Assembly (NCBI GenBank): GCA_038321775.1
Contig: JBBQFI010000008.1
Span: 62,001-126,000 of the forward strand
DNA: 64,000 bases
Direction of reading: 5' to 3'
Source of the DNA: JBBQFI01 sp038321775
GTDB lineage: Bacteria; Verrucomicrobiota; Verrucomicrobiia; Chthoniobacterales; UBA10450
Below the pieces are notes generated by a model. It worked only from the letters and a program-made list of their open reading frames with translations, made no database searches and was not told where the DNA came from. The first letter of the stretch is position 1, and every line of letters begins with the position of its first letter. This document shows, piece after piece, positions 33,936-41,633 of this stretch. The translations under genes were made by a program, and so were the position numbers.

Positions 33936-34605
33936 TTTCAAAAAAGCCCGGGTCGTGATCGTGGAAGATCACCCGATGTTCCGGGAGCGATTGGCTCACC
34001 TCATTAATAAAGAGGACGACATGGTGGTTTGCGGCGAAGCTGGTAATGCGACGGAAGGACTGGCGTTGATCCAGGCGACAAACCCAGGTCTCGCGATTGT
34101 CGATATCACACTCAAAGGTTCCGGCGGCCTGGATTTAATGAAAGACCTGCGCGCGCACGGAATCGAAGTGCCGGTGCTTGTTCTTTCCATGCACGATGAA
34201 TCGCTCTATGCCGAACGTGCCTTGCGCGCCGGCGCCAAAGGTTACATCACCAAACACGAAGCCTCGGCCAAAGTGATGACGGCAATCCGCCAGGTTTTAC
34301 GCGGCGAAATCTATCTCGACGAACGCGTGATGTCGCGCATCCTTCGACGAATCGTTGGTGGCGGAACACCGGAGACGGTGCGGCCAATCGATCGGCTGAC
34401 GGATCGCGAACTCGCGGTCTTCGAACTTATCGGCGAAGGCCGCACGACGCGCGAGATCGGGACACGCCTCCACGTTGGCCTAACGACCGTCGACACCTAT
34501 CGCTCGCGCATCAAGGAAAAATTGAATCTCGGGAATGCCGCTCAGCTTCATGCGGAAGCGAGCCGATGGATTCTGGAGCGCGAGTCCTGCATGGCAGGAG
34601 CGTAG
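33919..34605 (+). CDS. LuxR/NarL-family response regulator
   Basis: Receiver domain (about 8-125) with VVIVEDHPMFRERL, the phospho-acceptor in LAIVDITLKGSGG and the conserved Lys in KGYITKHEAS; a LuxR-type HTH domain (about 155-215) with LTDRELAVFELIGEGRTTREIGTRLHVGLTTVDTYRSRIKEKLNL. Translationally coupled to the histidine kinase. The next plus-strand genes, 90 bases later, are two type IV pilins, so this pair may control pili or surface change; inferred from position only. Confidence 0.92.
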   Translation: MNAQPDFKKARVVIVEDHPMFRERLAHLINKEDDMVVCGEAGNATEGLALIQATNPGLAIVDITLKGSGGLDLMKDLRAHGIEVPVLVLSMHDESLYAERALRAGAKGYITKHEASAKVMTAIRQVLRGEIYLDERVMSRILRRIVGGGTPETVRPIDRLTDRELAVFELIGEGRTTREIGTRLHVGLTTVDTYRSRIKEKLNLGNAAQLHAEASRWILERESCMAGA

Positions 34606-34611
34606 CGTTTT

Positions 34612-34631
34612 CCACTACATTAAAATAGTGG
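34612..34631. promoter_or_regulatory. Inverted repeat upstream of the pilin gene
   Basis: CCACTA and TAGTGG arms of six bases surround an 8-base AT-rich loop, 61 bases before the pilin start and just after the regulator stop. It could be an operator or a weak hairpin. No U-run follows, so a classical terminator is unlikely. Confidence 0.3.
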
Positions 34632-34692
34632 CTCTGTCGTGGGGAAGCGGCGTCGCGCCTGCTTATTCACCATCGCAATCAAAATATTATTT

Positions 34693-35088
34693 ATGAAAAA
34701 ACGCTCTTATCACCGCCAGGGTTTTACCCTTGTTGAAATCATGATCGTCGTCGCGATCATTGCCTTACTCGCATCAATCGCCGTCCCCGGTTTTCTGCGG
34801 GCGCGCAAACGTTCGCAAGCCAGCCGCATCATTAACGATCTGCGTTTGATCGATGCGGCCGTCGATCAATACGCGATCGAGAACAACAAAATGTCCGGCA
34901 GTACGGTGAACACCGCTGACTGGACCGCTTACATGAAGCGAGGATCGACTCTCTACATGACGGGCAAGGATCTCTTCGGCAACGCCTACGGGTCGCAAAA
35001 AGTTGACGACATTCCGGCCGTTCCGACGGCGACGTTCAACACGCTTTCGGATGTGGCACCGGCATCCTTCTGGTCGCCTTACAATTGA
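34693..35088 (+). CDS. Type IV pilin/pseudopilin, copy 1
   Basis: Prepilin leader MKKRSYHRQG followed by the mature N-terminus FTLVEIMIVVAIIALLASIAVP with Glu at position 5, as cut by a PilD-type peptidase. The C-terminal part (NTADWTAYMKRGSTLYMTGKDLFGNAYG) is similar to major-pilin-like G-type pseudopilins of verrucomicrobia (LFGNPYG-type motif). 131 residues from the ATG at 34693, which follows an AT-rich leader; the earlier frame start is a shadow. Two near-copies in tandem; no pilus assembly genes in this window. A substrate for either pilus or type II secretion. Confidence 0.9.
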   Translation: MKKRSYHRQGFTLVEIMIVVAIIALLASIAVPGFLRARKRSQASRIINDLRLIDAAVDQYAIENNKMSGSTVNTADWTAYMKRGSTLYMTGKDLFGNAYGSQKVDDIPAVPTATFNTLSDVAPASFWSPYN

Positions 35089-35120
35089 GCCGGTCCTCGC
35101 TTGACTTGAAGGATTATCTT

Positions 35121-35525
35121 ATGCAGAACATCCGATCCAATAATCGCCAGGGCTTTACCCTTGTCGAAATTATGATCGTCGTCGCGATCATTGCCTTACT
35201 CGCATCGATCGCCGTCCCGGGCTTTCTGCGCGCACGCAAACGTTCGCAAGCCAGCCGCATCATTAACGATCTGCGCTTGATCGATGCCGCGATCGATCAA
35301 TACGCGATCGAGAATAACAAAAGCTCAGGCACGACAGTCGGCACAGCTGATTGGACAGGCTATTTGAAACGTGGATCGACTCTTTATATGACGGGAGCGG
35401 ACCTTTTCGGTAACGCCTACGGAGCGCAATCGGTCGATACATTACCAAAAGCGCCGAATAAGGCGTGGCTCGCTCTTTCGGATGTGGCGGGCTCCGACTT
35501 TTGGTCGCCTTACGGCCACCTTTAA
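35121..35525 (+). CDS. Type IV pilin/pseudopilin, copy 2
   Basis: Same architecture as the preceding gene: leader MQNIRSNNRQG, then FTLVEIMIVVAIIALLASIAVPGFLRARKRSQASRIINDLRLIDAA almost residue for residue, and a diverged C-terminal half (NKSSGTTVGTADWTGYLKRGSTLYMTGADLFGNAYG). The nucleotide identity in the first 60 codons is also very high, pointing to recent tandem duplication or gene conversion. It follows copy 1 after 32 bases, so they form one operon. It ends 3 bases before the sucA stop on the opposite strand. Confidence 0.9.
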   Translation: MQNIRSNNRQGFTLVEIMIVVAIIALLASIAVPGFLRARKRSQASRIINDLRLIDAAIDQYAIENNKSSGTTVGTADWTGYLKRGSTLYMTGADLFGNAYGAQSVDTLPKAPNKAWLALSDVAGSDFWSPYGHL

Positions 35526-35528
35526 AAT

Positions 35529-38288
35529 TTACAGTTCAAATGCGGCAGCGATCAAAAGCTGCTGCTCGCGTTTGTGCATGGCGAGTGAGCCGACAGCTGG
35601 ACTGGCGCTCGCCTTGCGCCCCGCGTAGCCAATCTCCGTCCGGCCCAAAAGCCGGCGGAGACGCGGCTCCATAAAAGTCCAGGGGCCCATGTTCTCTGAT
35701 TCTTCCTGGCACCAAATAATCTTCGCCGACTTTGGATAAGCACCGATGAGTTGTTGTAGTTTTTTTTCGGCCAAAGGATAAAGCTGCTCGATGCGAATGA
35801 TCGCGGCGTCGGCGATCTTCTTTGTCGTGCGATAATTTATCAGGTCGTAATAAACTTTGCCCGAGCAGAAAATCGCGCGTTTGACTTTCTTTGCGTTAGG
35901 CGCTTCCGCATCGGCCAGGATTTCCTCGAACTTTCCGCCAGTGAAATCTTCTTCGCGCGAGGTGGCAAACTCAGCACGCAAAAGACTTTTCGGAGTCATG
36001 ATGATGAGCGGTTTCACGAAATCGCGTTTCATCTGGCGCCGCAAAACGTGGAAGTACTGCGCGGGCGTGGTGAGATTGCAGACCTGGATGTTGTTCTCGG
36101 CGCACAATTGCAGGAAGCGTTCGAGCCTCCCGCTGGAATGCTCGGGTCCCTGGCCTTCGTAACCATGCGGGAGGAGCAGGACCAAGCTGCTCGGCCGCTG
36201 CCATTTCGATTCCGCCGAAACGATGAATTGATCGATGATAGTCTGCGCGCCATTCGCAAAGTCGCCAAACTGCGCCTCCCAGATGCAAAGCATCTTCGGG
36301 TAATCGAGCGAATATCCGTAATCGAATCCGAGCACGGCCGCTTCGGAGAGCAGACTATTATAGATGCAGATGCGCGCCTGTTTCGGCGCGAGATGCAAAA
36401 GCGGAATGTACGGTTCTCCCGTTTGCGCATCGTACAAAACTGCGTGGCGTTGTCCAAATGTGCCGCGCCGGCTATCCTGTCCAGAAAGGCGAACGGGAAT
36501 TTCGTCGAGCAAAAGCGACCCGAACGCGAGCGCTTCGGCAAAACCCCAATCGTACGGTCCGCCTTCGGCAAGAGCCTGCTGGCGCCGATCGATCAACATG
36601 CGTTTCGCTTTCGGCAAAATGTTGAAGTCCTCCGGCACGCGTGTGAGTCCGGCGACAATTGTCTCGAGCGTCTTTCGATCGATCGCAGTCGAGACTGATG
36701 AAGCCTTGTACTCCGGCTGAAAAACTGCGGTCGATTCCTTGAACTTCGCCTGCTTGTGGGCTTTTTCTTTTTCCAGCGCTTCGACTTCTTCGAGCGACAT
36801 CTCCAGCCGGAGCGCGAATTCCGTTTCGAGCGACGCCGAATCATCCGGACTCAGGATTCCGGCTTCGAGCAGTTCGCGTTTATAAATTTCCGCGATGGAC
36901 GGGCGCTTCGCGATTCGAGCGTAAAGATCGGGCTGCGTGAACGACGGCTCATCGACTTCCTGATGTCCGTATTTGCGATAGCAATAAAGATCGATCACGA
37001 CATCGCGACCAAATTCCTGGCGAAAATCGAGCGCCGTTTCTGTGACGAACATGACCGCGAGCGGATCCTCGCCGTTCACGTGAAAGATTGGGACCTCGAT
37101 CATTTTCGCAATGTCGGTCGCGTACATGGATGAGCGCGCATCTTCCGGCAGCGTGGTGAAACCGATCTGATTATTCACGACGACATGCACCGTGCCGCCT
37201 GTGCTGTAACCGGGCAGTTGTGACATGTTCAAGGTTTCGGCAACCATCCCCTGTCCCGCGAATGCGGCATCGCCATGCAAAAGCAACGGCAAAACTTTGC
37301 GACGATGTTCGGTATCGCCGTGAATCCGTTGACGCGCGCGCGCCTGCCCTTCCACCACCGGATCGACTGCTTCGAGATGGCTCGGATTTGCCGAAAGGCG
37401 AATCTCAACCTTGGCGCCGTTCTCCAGTTTTCGCGTGGTGCGATAACCAAGATGATATTTTACGTCGCCATCGCCCGCGACGAGATCGGGAACATAATTT
37501 TCACTGAACTCGGTGAAGATGATTTCGAGAGATTTGCGAAGAAAATTCGCGAGGACATTGAGCCGGCCGCGGTGCGCCATGCCCATGCAGATTTCCTCGA
37601 TTCCAACACCCGGACATTTTTGCAGAATGCGATCGAGAATCACCATGAGCGATTCTGCGCCTTGCAGCGAAAAGCGTTTCTGCCCGACGTAACGCGTATG
37701 CAAAAAAGATTCGAATGATTCCGCTTCGAGCAGCGAACGCAAAAGATGAAGCTGCACCGACGCCGGCGTATCGCGCTTGGACCGGCGTGATTCGAGCCGA
37801 TGCCGCACCCAATTGCGGACGCGCGTGTTCTGGATGTGCATGAACTCGGTCCCGATCGTGTCGGCATACATTTTTTCGAGCGTGCCGATCATCTCGCGCA
37901 GTGTCATCTTTTTGCAGTCGAGGAAGAATTTCGACGAGACCTGCATGTCGAGATCCTTCTCGCTGAAGCCGAGCTCTCGAAGTGAGAGAAGCGTATTCTG
38001 CGGTCGCTTCTCCGCGAGTGGATCAAGACGCGCGATGGTGTGACCGAGCGTGCGATACGCGTAAACGAGTCCATCAACTCTCGTTTGCAATGAAGGATCG
38101 CAAACTTCATCCGCGCGCGCCTGTGCCGCACCGGCCGCGGCGCCATTGCGCTCTTCCAAATCGCCGAGCTCGAAGCCTTCAAAAAATGCGGCCCAACCGG
38201 AATCGACCGATTCAGGATTCTCCTGCCAACGTCGATACTTCTCGTCGAGGAAATCGGGATCGAGTCGCGTGGCGAAAGAGGAATGCAT
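35529..38288 (-). CDS. sucA: 2-oxoglutarate dehydrogenase E1 component
   Basis: Thiamine-diphosphate enzyme decarboxylating 2-oxoglutarate. N-terminal start MHSSFATRLDPDFLDEKYRRWQENPESVDSGWAAFFEGF is typical; the frame extends to 38369 but this adds unrelated residues. ThDP motif: FTTLPEDARSSMYATDIAKMIEVPIFHVNGEDPLAV; also GMAHRGRLNVLANFL and CYRKYGHQEVDEPSFTQP. C-terminus has LPHGYEGQGPEHSSGRLERFLQ. About 920 residues, normal. It is separated from sucB by the two-component and pilin genes on the other strand, so it has its own promoter; sucA and htrA are divergent. Confidence 0.95.
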   Translation of the reverse strand: MHSSFATRLDPDFLDEKYRRWQENPESVDSGWAAFFEGFELGDLEERNGAAAGAAQARADEVCDPSLQTRVDGLVYAYRTLGHTIARLDPLAEKRPQNTLLSLRELGFSEKDLDMQVSSKFFLDCKKMTLREMIGTLEKMYADTIGTEFMHIQNTRVRNWVRHRLESRRSKRDTPASVQLHLLRSLLEAESFESFLHTRYVGQKRFSLQGAESLMVILDRILQKCPGVGIEEICMGMAHRGRLNVLANFLRKSLEIIFTEFSENYVPDLVAGDGDVKYHLGYRTTRKLENGAKVEIRLSANPSHLEAVDPVVEGQARARQRIHGDTEHRRKVLPLLLHGDAAFAGQGMVAETLNMSQLPGYSTGGTVHVVVNNQIGFTTLPEDARSSMYATDIAKMIEVPIFHVNGEDPLAVMFVTETALDFRQEFGRDVVIDLYCYRKYGHQEVDEPSFTQPDLYARIAKRPSIAEIYKRELLEAGILSPDDSASLETEFALRLEMSLEEVEALEKEKAHKQAKFKESTAVFQPEYKASSVSTAIDRKTLETIVAGLTRVPEDFNILPKAKRMLIDRRQQALAEGGPYDWGFAEALAFGSLLLDEIPVRLSGQDSRRGTFGQRHAVLYDAQTGEPYIPLLHLAPKQARICIYNSLLSEAAVLGFDYGYSLDYPKMLCIWEAQFGDFANGAQTIIDQFIVSAESKWQRPSSLVLLLPHGYEGQGPEHSSGRLERFLQLCAENNIQVCNLTTPAQYFHVLRRQMKRDFVKPLIIMTPKSLLRAEFATSREEDFTGGKFEEILADAEAPNAKKVKRAIFCSGKVYYDLINYRTTKKIADAAIIRIEQLYPLAEKKLQQLIGAYPKSAKIIWCQEESENMGPWTFMEPRLRRLLGRTEIGYAGRKASASPAVGSLAMHKREQQLLIAAAFEL

Positions 38289-38367
38289 CTGAACAAATCT
38301 GCCGTCAATACGGGCGACGGCAAGTTGACAGTGCAGAGCGTGCCTCGTTACTTGCAGCCGCATCAGC

Positions 38368-39657
38368 ATGAATATCGCAACTCGAACTCTGGGTAGCGCA
38401 CGCGTCTCGCGTGTGGGCGATGGCGTCTCGCCATCGCGAACTTTTTCCCGGGCTGCGAATACTGAAGAAGCCTGTTTCGGCGAGACGCCGAAACCAACAC
38501 GCGAGACGCGTGCGCTACCCAGACTCCTGCGCTACGCATCGTCTCTAGCAGCCGGATTATTGTGCACCGTTGCAACAAGCGCACTCGCGCAATCTGATCC
38601 GGCCTCGGAGCCCGGCGTGCTCGCGGTCGCCAAGGTCATGCCCGCGGTTGTGAATATCAACACGGAGCGCATCGTCAGGCGGCAAGTGCGCGATCCTTTT
38701 GAAGATTTCGCGGCGCAATTTTTCGGGAATTATCGCGCGCGGTCGCGTGAGATGCGGCAAACATTGCAAAGTCTTGGCTCGGGATTTCTCGTTGATCCGG
38801 CGGGCTATATCGTGACGAACCAACACGTCGTCGAGCGCGCCGCTGATTTAAAAATTGAAGTCACAACCAACGACGGCAAAACCTACAGCGCGCATTACGT
38901 CACCGGCGACGAGCAGAAGGATCTCGCGTTTATCAAGATCGACGCCAAAGCCGCTTTTCCCTTCATCGATCTGCAAAACATTTCGCCCAACTTGTTAGGC
39001 CAAACGGTTATCGTCGTCGGCAACGCGATGGGTTACGGCAGCTCCATCAGCCGTGGCGTGCTCAGCGCAACCAAGCGCGACATTACCGTCGAAAACATCG
39101 ACTATCACAATCTCATCCAAACCGACGCGGCGATTAATCCCGGCAACAGTGGCGGACCTGTCATCGACCTTTCAGGGAAACTCGTTGGGATCAGCTCCGC
39201 GAAAATGGCATTCACGCCGCAAGGCGTGCCGACGCAGGGACTCGGCTTCGCCATTCCCGCAGATATCGTCCGCACCAGTGTGGCGGAGTTCAAAAAAATT
39301 GCGCAAAAACAACCGACCACGCCCGCAGCTCCAACCGAGCAGGCAATTTCCTCAGCGGAAAAACTCTTTGGTCTACAGCTGCAGGACCTGACCTCTGAAC
39401 TTTCGGACGCGCTCGGCTACGCGAACGGCCGCGGAGTTTTGGTCAGCGCAGTCGAGCCCGACAGCCCGGCGGATCGTGCCGGGATCGAGCGCGGCCTCGT
39501 TATTTATCGCATTGGCAAATACGATGTGAATTCGCTGAAGCAGGTTGATACTTTACTGGGACGCGCGAGCAGCGGCGGCAATGTCGATTTTGCCGTTGGC
39601 GTTGTGCGCGATGATGGACGGCAACGATTGGAGCGCGTGACGCTGGCTGCCCGTTAG
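38368..39657 (+). CDS. HtrA/DegP-type periplasmic serine protease
   Basis: A trypsin-like S1C protease (about residues 100-300) with the triad His in NQHVVERA, Asp in KDLAFIKIDAK and Ser in GNSGGPV, followed by one PDZ domain (about 330-425). A signal-like helix (LLRYASSLAAGLLCTVATSALAQ) is found only at about residues 50-75. The preceding residues 8-51 are encoded by a large palindrome (38391-38520), so the native start may lie after it, or the extra leader is tolerated. The stop TAG is embedded in an 8-mer core site at 39651. Probably a quality-control protease; divergent from sucA. Confidence 0.88.
   Translation: MNIATRTLGSARVSRVGDGVSPSRTFSRAANTEEACFGETPKPTRETRALPRLLRYASSLAAGLLCTVATSALAQSDPASEPGVLAVAKVMPAVVNINTERIVRRQVRDPFEDFAAQFFGNYRARSREMRQTLQSLGSGFLVDPAGYIVTNQHVVERAADLKIEVTTNDGKTYSAHYVTGDEQKDLAFIKIDAKAAFPFIDLQNISPNLLGQTVIVVGNAMGYGSSISRGVLSATKRDITVENIDYHNLIQTDAAINPGNSGGPVIDLSGKLVGISSAKMAFTPQGVPTQGLGFAIPADIVRTSVAEFKKIAQKQPTTPAAPTEQAISSAEKLFGLQLQDLTSELSDALGYANGRGVLVSAVEPDSPADRAGIERGLVIYRIGKYDVNSLKQVDTLLGRASSGGNVDFAVGVVRDDGRQRLERVTLAAR
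38391..38520. repeat. Large palindromic element in htrA leader
   Basis: Perfect 23-bp outer arms (38391-38413 and 38498-38520) with inner palindromes at 38418-38436 and 38474-38494. The text ACGCGAGACGCGTGCGCTACC is that of a dispersed repeat family common in related genomes, as I recall. It adds roughly 43 residues (GSARVSRVGDG ... ETRALP) in frame to the HtrA precursor. Confidence 0.8.
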
Positions 39658-39711
39658 GCAAAAAAATTCCAACAGATCGCGCATCGCGTTGTCTGTTTTT
39701 GATACTGCGAA

Positions 39712-40647
39712 ATGATTAAAGTCGAAAATCTCACCAAACGTTATGCGGGCCAGATTGCAATTCAGGATCTGAATTTCGAAGTCGGCAAAGGTGAGATCAT
39801 GGGATTCCTCGGACCGAACGGCGCGGGCAAGAGCACGACCATGCGCATTTTGTCGAGCTTCATGCCGCCTACTTCCGGTCGCGCCACCATTGCTGGTTTC
39901 GATATTTTCGAACAGTCGCTGCAGGCGCGCGCGCATCTCGGTTACATGCCGGAAAACGTTCCGCTCTATAACGACATGCGCGTGACGGAGTATCTGAATT
40001 ATCGCGCGGCGCTGAAAAGTGTTCCGCATCGCCGCATTTCCGAACGCGTCGGCGATGTGAAAGAGCTTTGCGGTTTGAAGGAGGTAGAGAAAAAACTAAT
40101 CGGTGCGCTTTCGAAAGGTTACCGGCAACGCGTTGGCTTGGCTGATGCGCTCGTGCACGAACCGGATTTGTTGATTCTCGACGAACCGACCAGCGGGCTC
40201 GATCCGAATCAAATCCGGCAGGTGCGCGACCTGATCAAGAATCTCGGAAAGCAGCACACAATTTTACTTTCGACACACATTCTGCCGGAAGTCGAAATGA
40301 CATGCAGCCGCGTGATCATCATTCACAAAGGCCGGATTGAAGCGTGCGATACGCCGGAAAATCTTCTCGGCCGAATCCGCACAGCGAGCGGCGTGCACGT
40401 CGAGGCAAAAGTTGGAAAAGACGAAGGGGCCGCAGAGCTAAAGAAAATTACCGGCGTGCGGGATGTCGCGACAACGAACGATGGCGATTGGAAGATTTTT
40501 TCGTTGCGCGTCGAATCTGGCGCGGATGTGCGCGAGGAAGTTTTCCGTCTGGCGAATGCGCGGCACTGGACCTTGCGCGAACTTTCGCAACAGCGCGCAA
40601 CCCTCGAGGACGTCTTCGTCGAGATCACGCACCCGGATGAACTGTGA
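39712..40647 (+). CDS. ABC transporter ATPase, GldA-like
   Basis: ATPase of an ABC-2 type exporter. Walker A GPNGAGKSTTMRIL, ABC signature LSKGYRQRVGLADALVHEP, Walker B LLILDEPTSGLDPNQ and the switch His in LLSTHILPEVEMTC are all visible. The C-terminal extension is typical of GldA/NatA-like proteins (about 310 residues). The downstream genes encode the permease (40875), a Gld-like component (41634) and DUF4340 (43146), as in the GldA-GldF-GldG set of Bacteroidota gliding motility, here without other gld genes. Confidence 0.9.
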   Translation: MIKVENLTKRYAGQIAIQDLNFEVGKGEIMGFLGPNGAGKSTTMRILSSFMPPTSGRATIAGFDIFEQSLQARAHLGYMPENVPLYNDMRVTEYLNYRAALKSVPHRRISERVGDVKELCGLKEVEKKLIGALSKGYRQRVGLADALVHEPDLLILDEPTSGLDPNQIRQVRDLIKNLGKQHTILLSTHILPEVEMTCSRVIIIHKGRIEACDTPENLLGRIRTASGVHVEAKVGKDEGAAELKKITGVRDVATTNDGDWKIFSLRVESGADVREEVFRLANARHWTLRELSQQRATLEDVFVEITHPDEL

Positions 40648-40651
40648 ATCC

Positions 40652-40882
40652 ATGAACACTGCGTTCGATCTAACCGACATCGTTCTCAGCGCCGCCGAAC
40701 AGTTGCCTAACGAATTACGCCAATCTGCTGCATTCTTCCGCCTCTCCCCTTTTCGAGGGGAGAGGATTGAGGTGAGGGGCTCCACGTTACCTTCTCGTCC
40801 GAAACCCTCACCCTACCCTCTCCCTTTGAAAGGGGGAGGTGATCGAAAGCGGCAATCTCAACCGGATTATCCCGATGCGTAA
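40652..40882 (+). CDS. Small ORF made of repeats between ABC genes, doubtful
   Basis: A 76-residue frame (start MNTAFDLTDIVLSAAEQLPNEL) lies between the ATPase and permease genes. From codon 30 it consists of family B repeats (40741-40780 and 40804-40841, CCCTCTCC... type) and no recognisable domain. The first 28 codons have a GCCTAACGA site (40705). Probably spacer or remnant rather than a gene. Confidence 0.2.
   Translation: MNTAFDLTDIVLSAAEQLPNELRQSAAFFRLSPFRGERIEVRGSTLPSRPKPSPYPLPLKGGGDRKRQSQPDYPDA
40741..40841. repeat. Family B palindromic repeats between ATPase and permease
   Basis: Two units face each other: CCTCTCCCCTTTTCGAGGGG with GAGAGGATTGAGGTGAGGGG (40741-40780) and CCCTCACCCTACCCTCTCCC to GGGGGAGG (40804-40841). 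Same family as 31349-31383, 57067-57103 and 61507-61540. It separates genes of one operon without an obvious promoter. Confidence 0.75.
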
Positions 40883-41630
40883 ATTTTCTGTCCTGCTCAA
40901 TCGCGAAGTGCGGAGTTATTTTTACTCGCCCATCGCCTACATCGTTCTCGTTTTCTTCCTGCTCGTGAGCGGGGCGGATTTTTATTTTCAGATTTCGTTC
41001 ATGAACGGGCGCCAGGTCGGCTACTCGGTGCAGGAAGCGTTTTTTAATTCCGTCTTTTTCTGGTTCGCCTTCGTTCTCATTTTTCCTCTCATCACCATGC
41101 GACTTTTCTCCGAGGAATTTAAGCTCGGCACAATCGAGCCGCTCATGACCGCGCCCGTGCGTGACTGGCAGGTCGTGCTCGCCAAATTTTTCGGCGCGCT
41201 CGTTTTCTACATCGTGCTTTGGATTCCAACGCTTCTTTATTTCGTCATTTTCCAAACCGTCACGCATCAGCCCGCCGCGAATTCCACGGGCGCATATTTC
41301 GGCGCGTATCTCATGCTCTTGTTGCTCGGAATGTTTTATCTGTCGATCGGTTGTCTCGCTTCGGTCGTGACCAAAAATCAAATCGTCGCCGCGGTCATTT
41401 CCTTCAGCGCCATTACGCTTTGTTTCTTTGGCGGCCTCGCGCAATTCATCCTGCAGGACATTGATTCCACGACGCGACAGTTGCTCGGTTACTTCTCCGC
41501 GATCGAACAAATGGGAACGCTTTCCCGCGGTGAAATCGATACGCGTCCAATGGTGCTCTATCTCAGCATGACGATCCTGATGTTGACGCTGACCTACCAG
41601 GCCTTCCAAACCCGGAAATGGAAATTGTGA
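40875..41630 (+). CDS. ABC-2 type permease, GldF-like
   Basis: Six-helix inner-membrane permease of an exporter. The start MRKFSVLLNREVRSYFYSPIAYIVLVFFLLVSG is typical of the ABC-2/GldF family; the second half has GAYFGAYLMLLLLGMFYLSIGCLASVVTKNQIVAAVISF and ends in MLTLTYQAFQTRKWKL. 252 residues. The ATPase upstream supplies the motor; the start at 40875 overlaps the dubious repeat-made ORF. Confidence 0.88.
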   Translation: MRKFSVLLNREVRSYFYSPIAYIVLVFFLLVSGADFYFQISFMNGRQVGYSVQEAFFNSVFFWFAFVLIFPLITMRLFSEEFKLGTIEPLMTAPVRDWQVVLAKFFGALVFYIVLWIPTLLYFVIFQTVTHQPAANSTGAYFGAYLMLLLLGMFYLSIGCLASVVTKNQIVAAVISFSAITLCFFGGLAQFILQDIDSTTRQLLGYFSAIEQMGTLSRGEIDTRPMVLYLSMTILMLTLTYQAFQTRKWKL

Positions 41631-41633
41631 TCG

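Noticed and set aside
40652..40882. A separate small gene between ATPase and permease
   Set aside because: Most of it is repeat family B, no domain is visible, and the permease start lies inside it; kept only as a low-confidence feature.
40707..41609. Minus-strand open frame of 300 codons opposite the permease
   Set aside because: The frame is dominated by Glu, Arg and His as expected from reverse reading of a hydrophobic protein gene.
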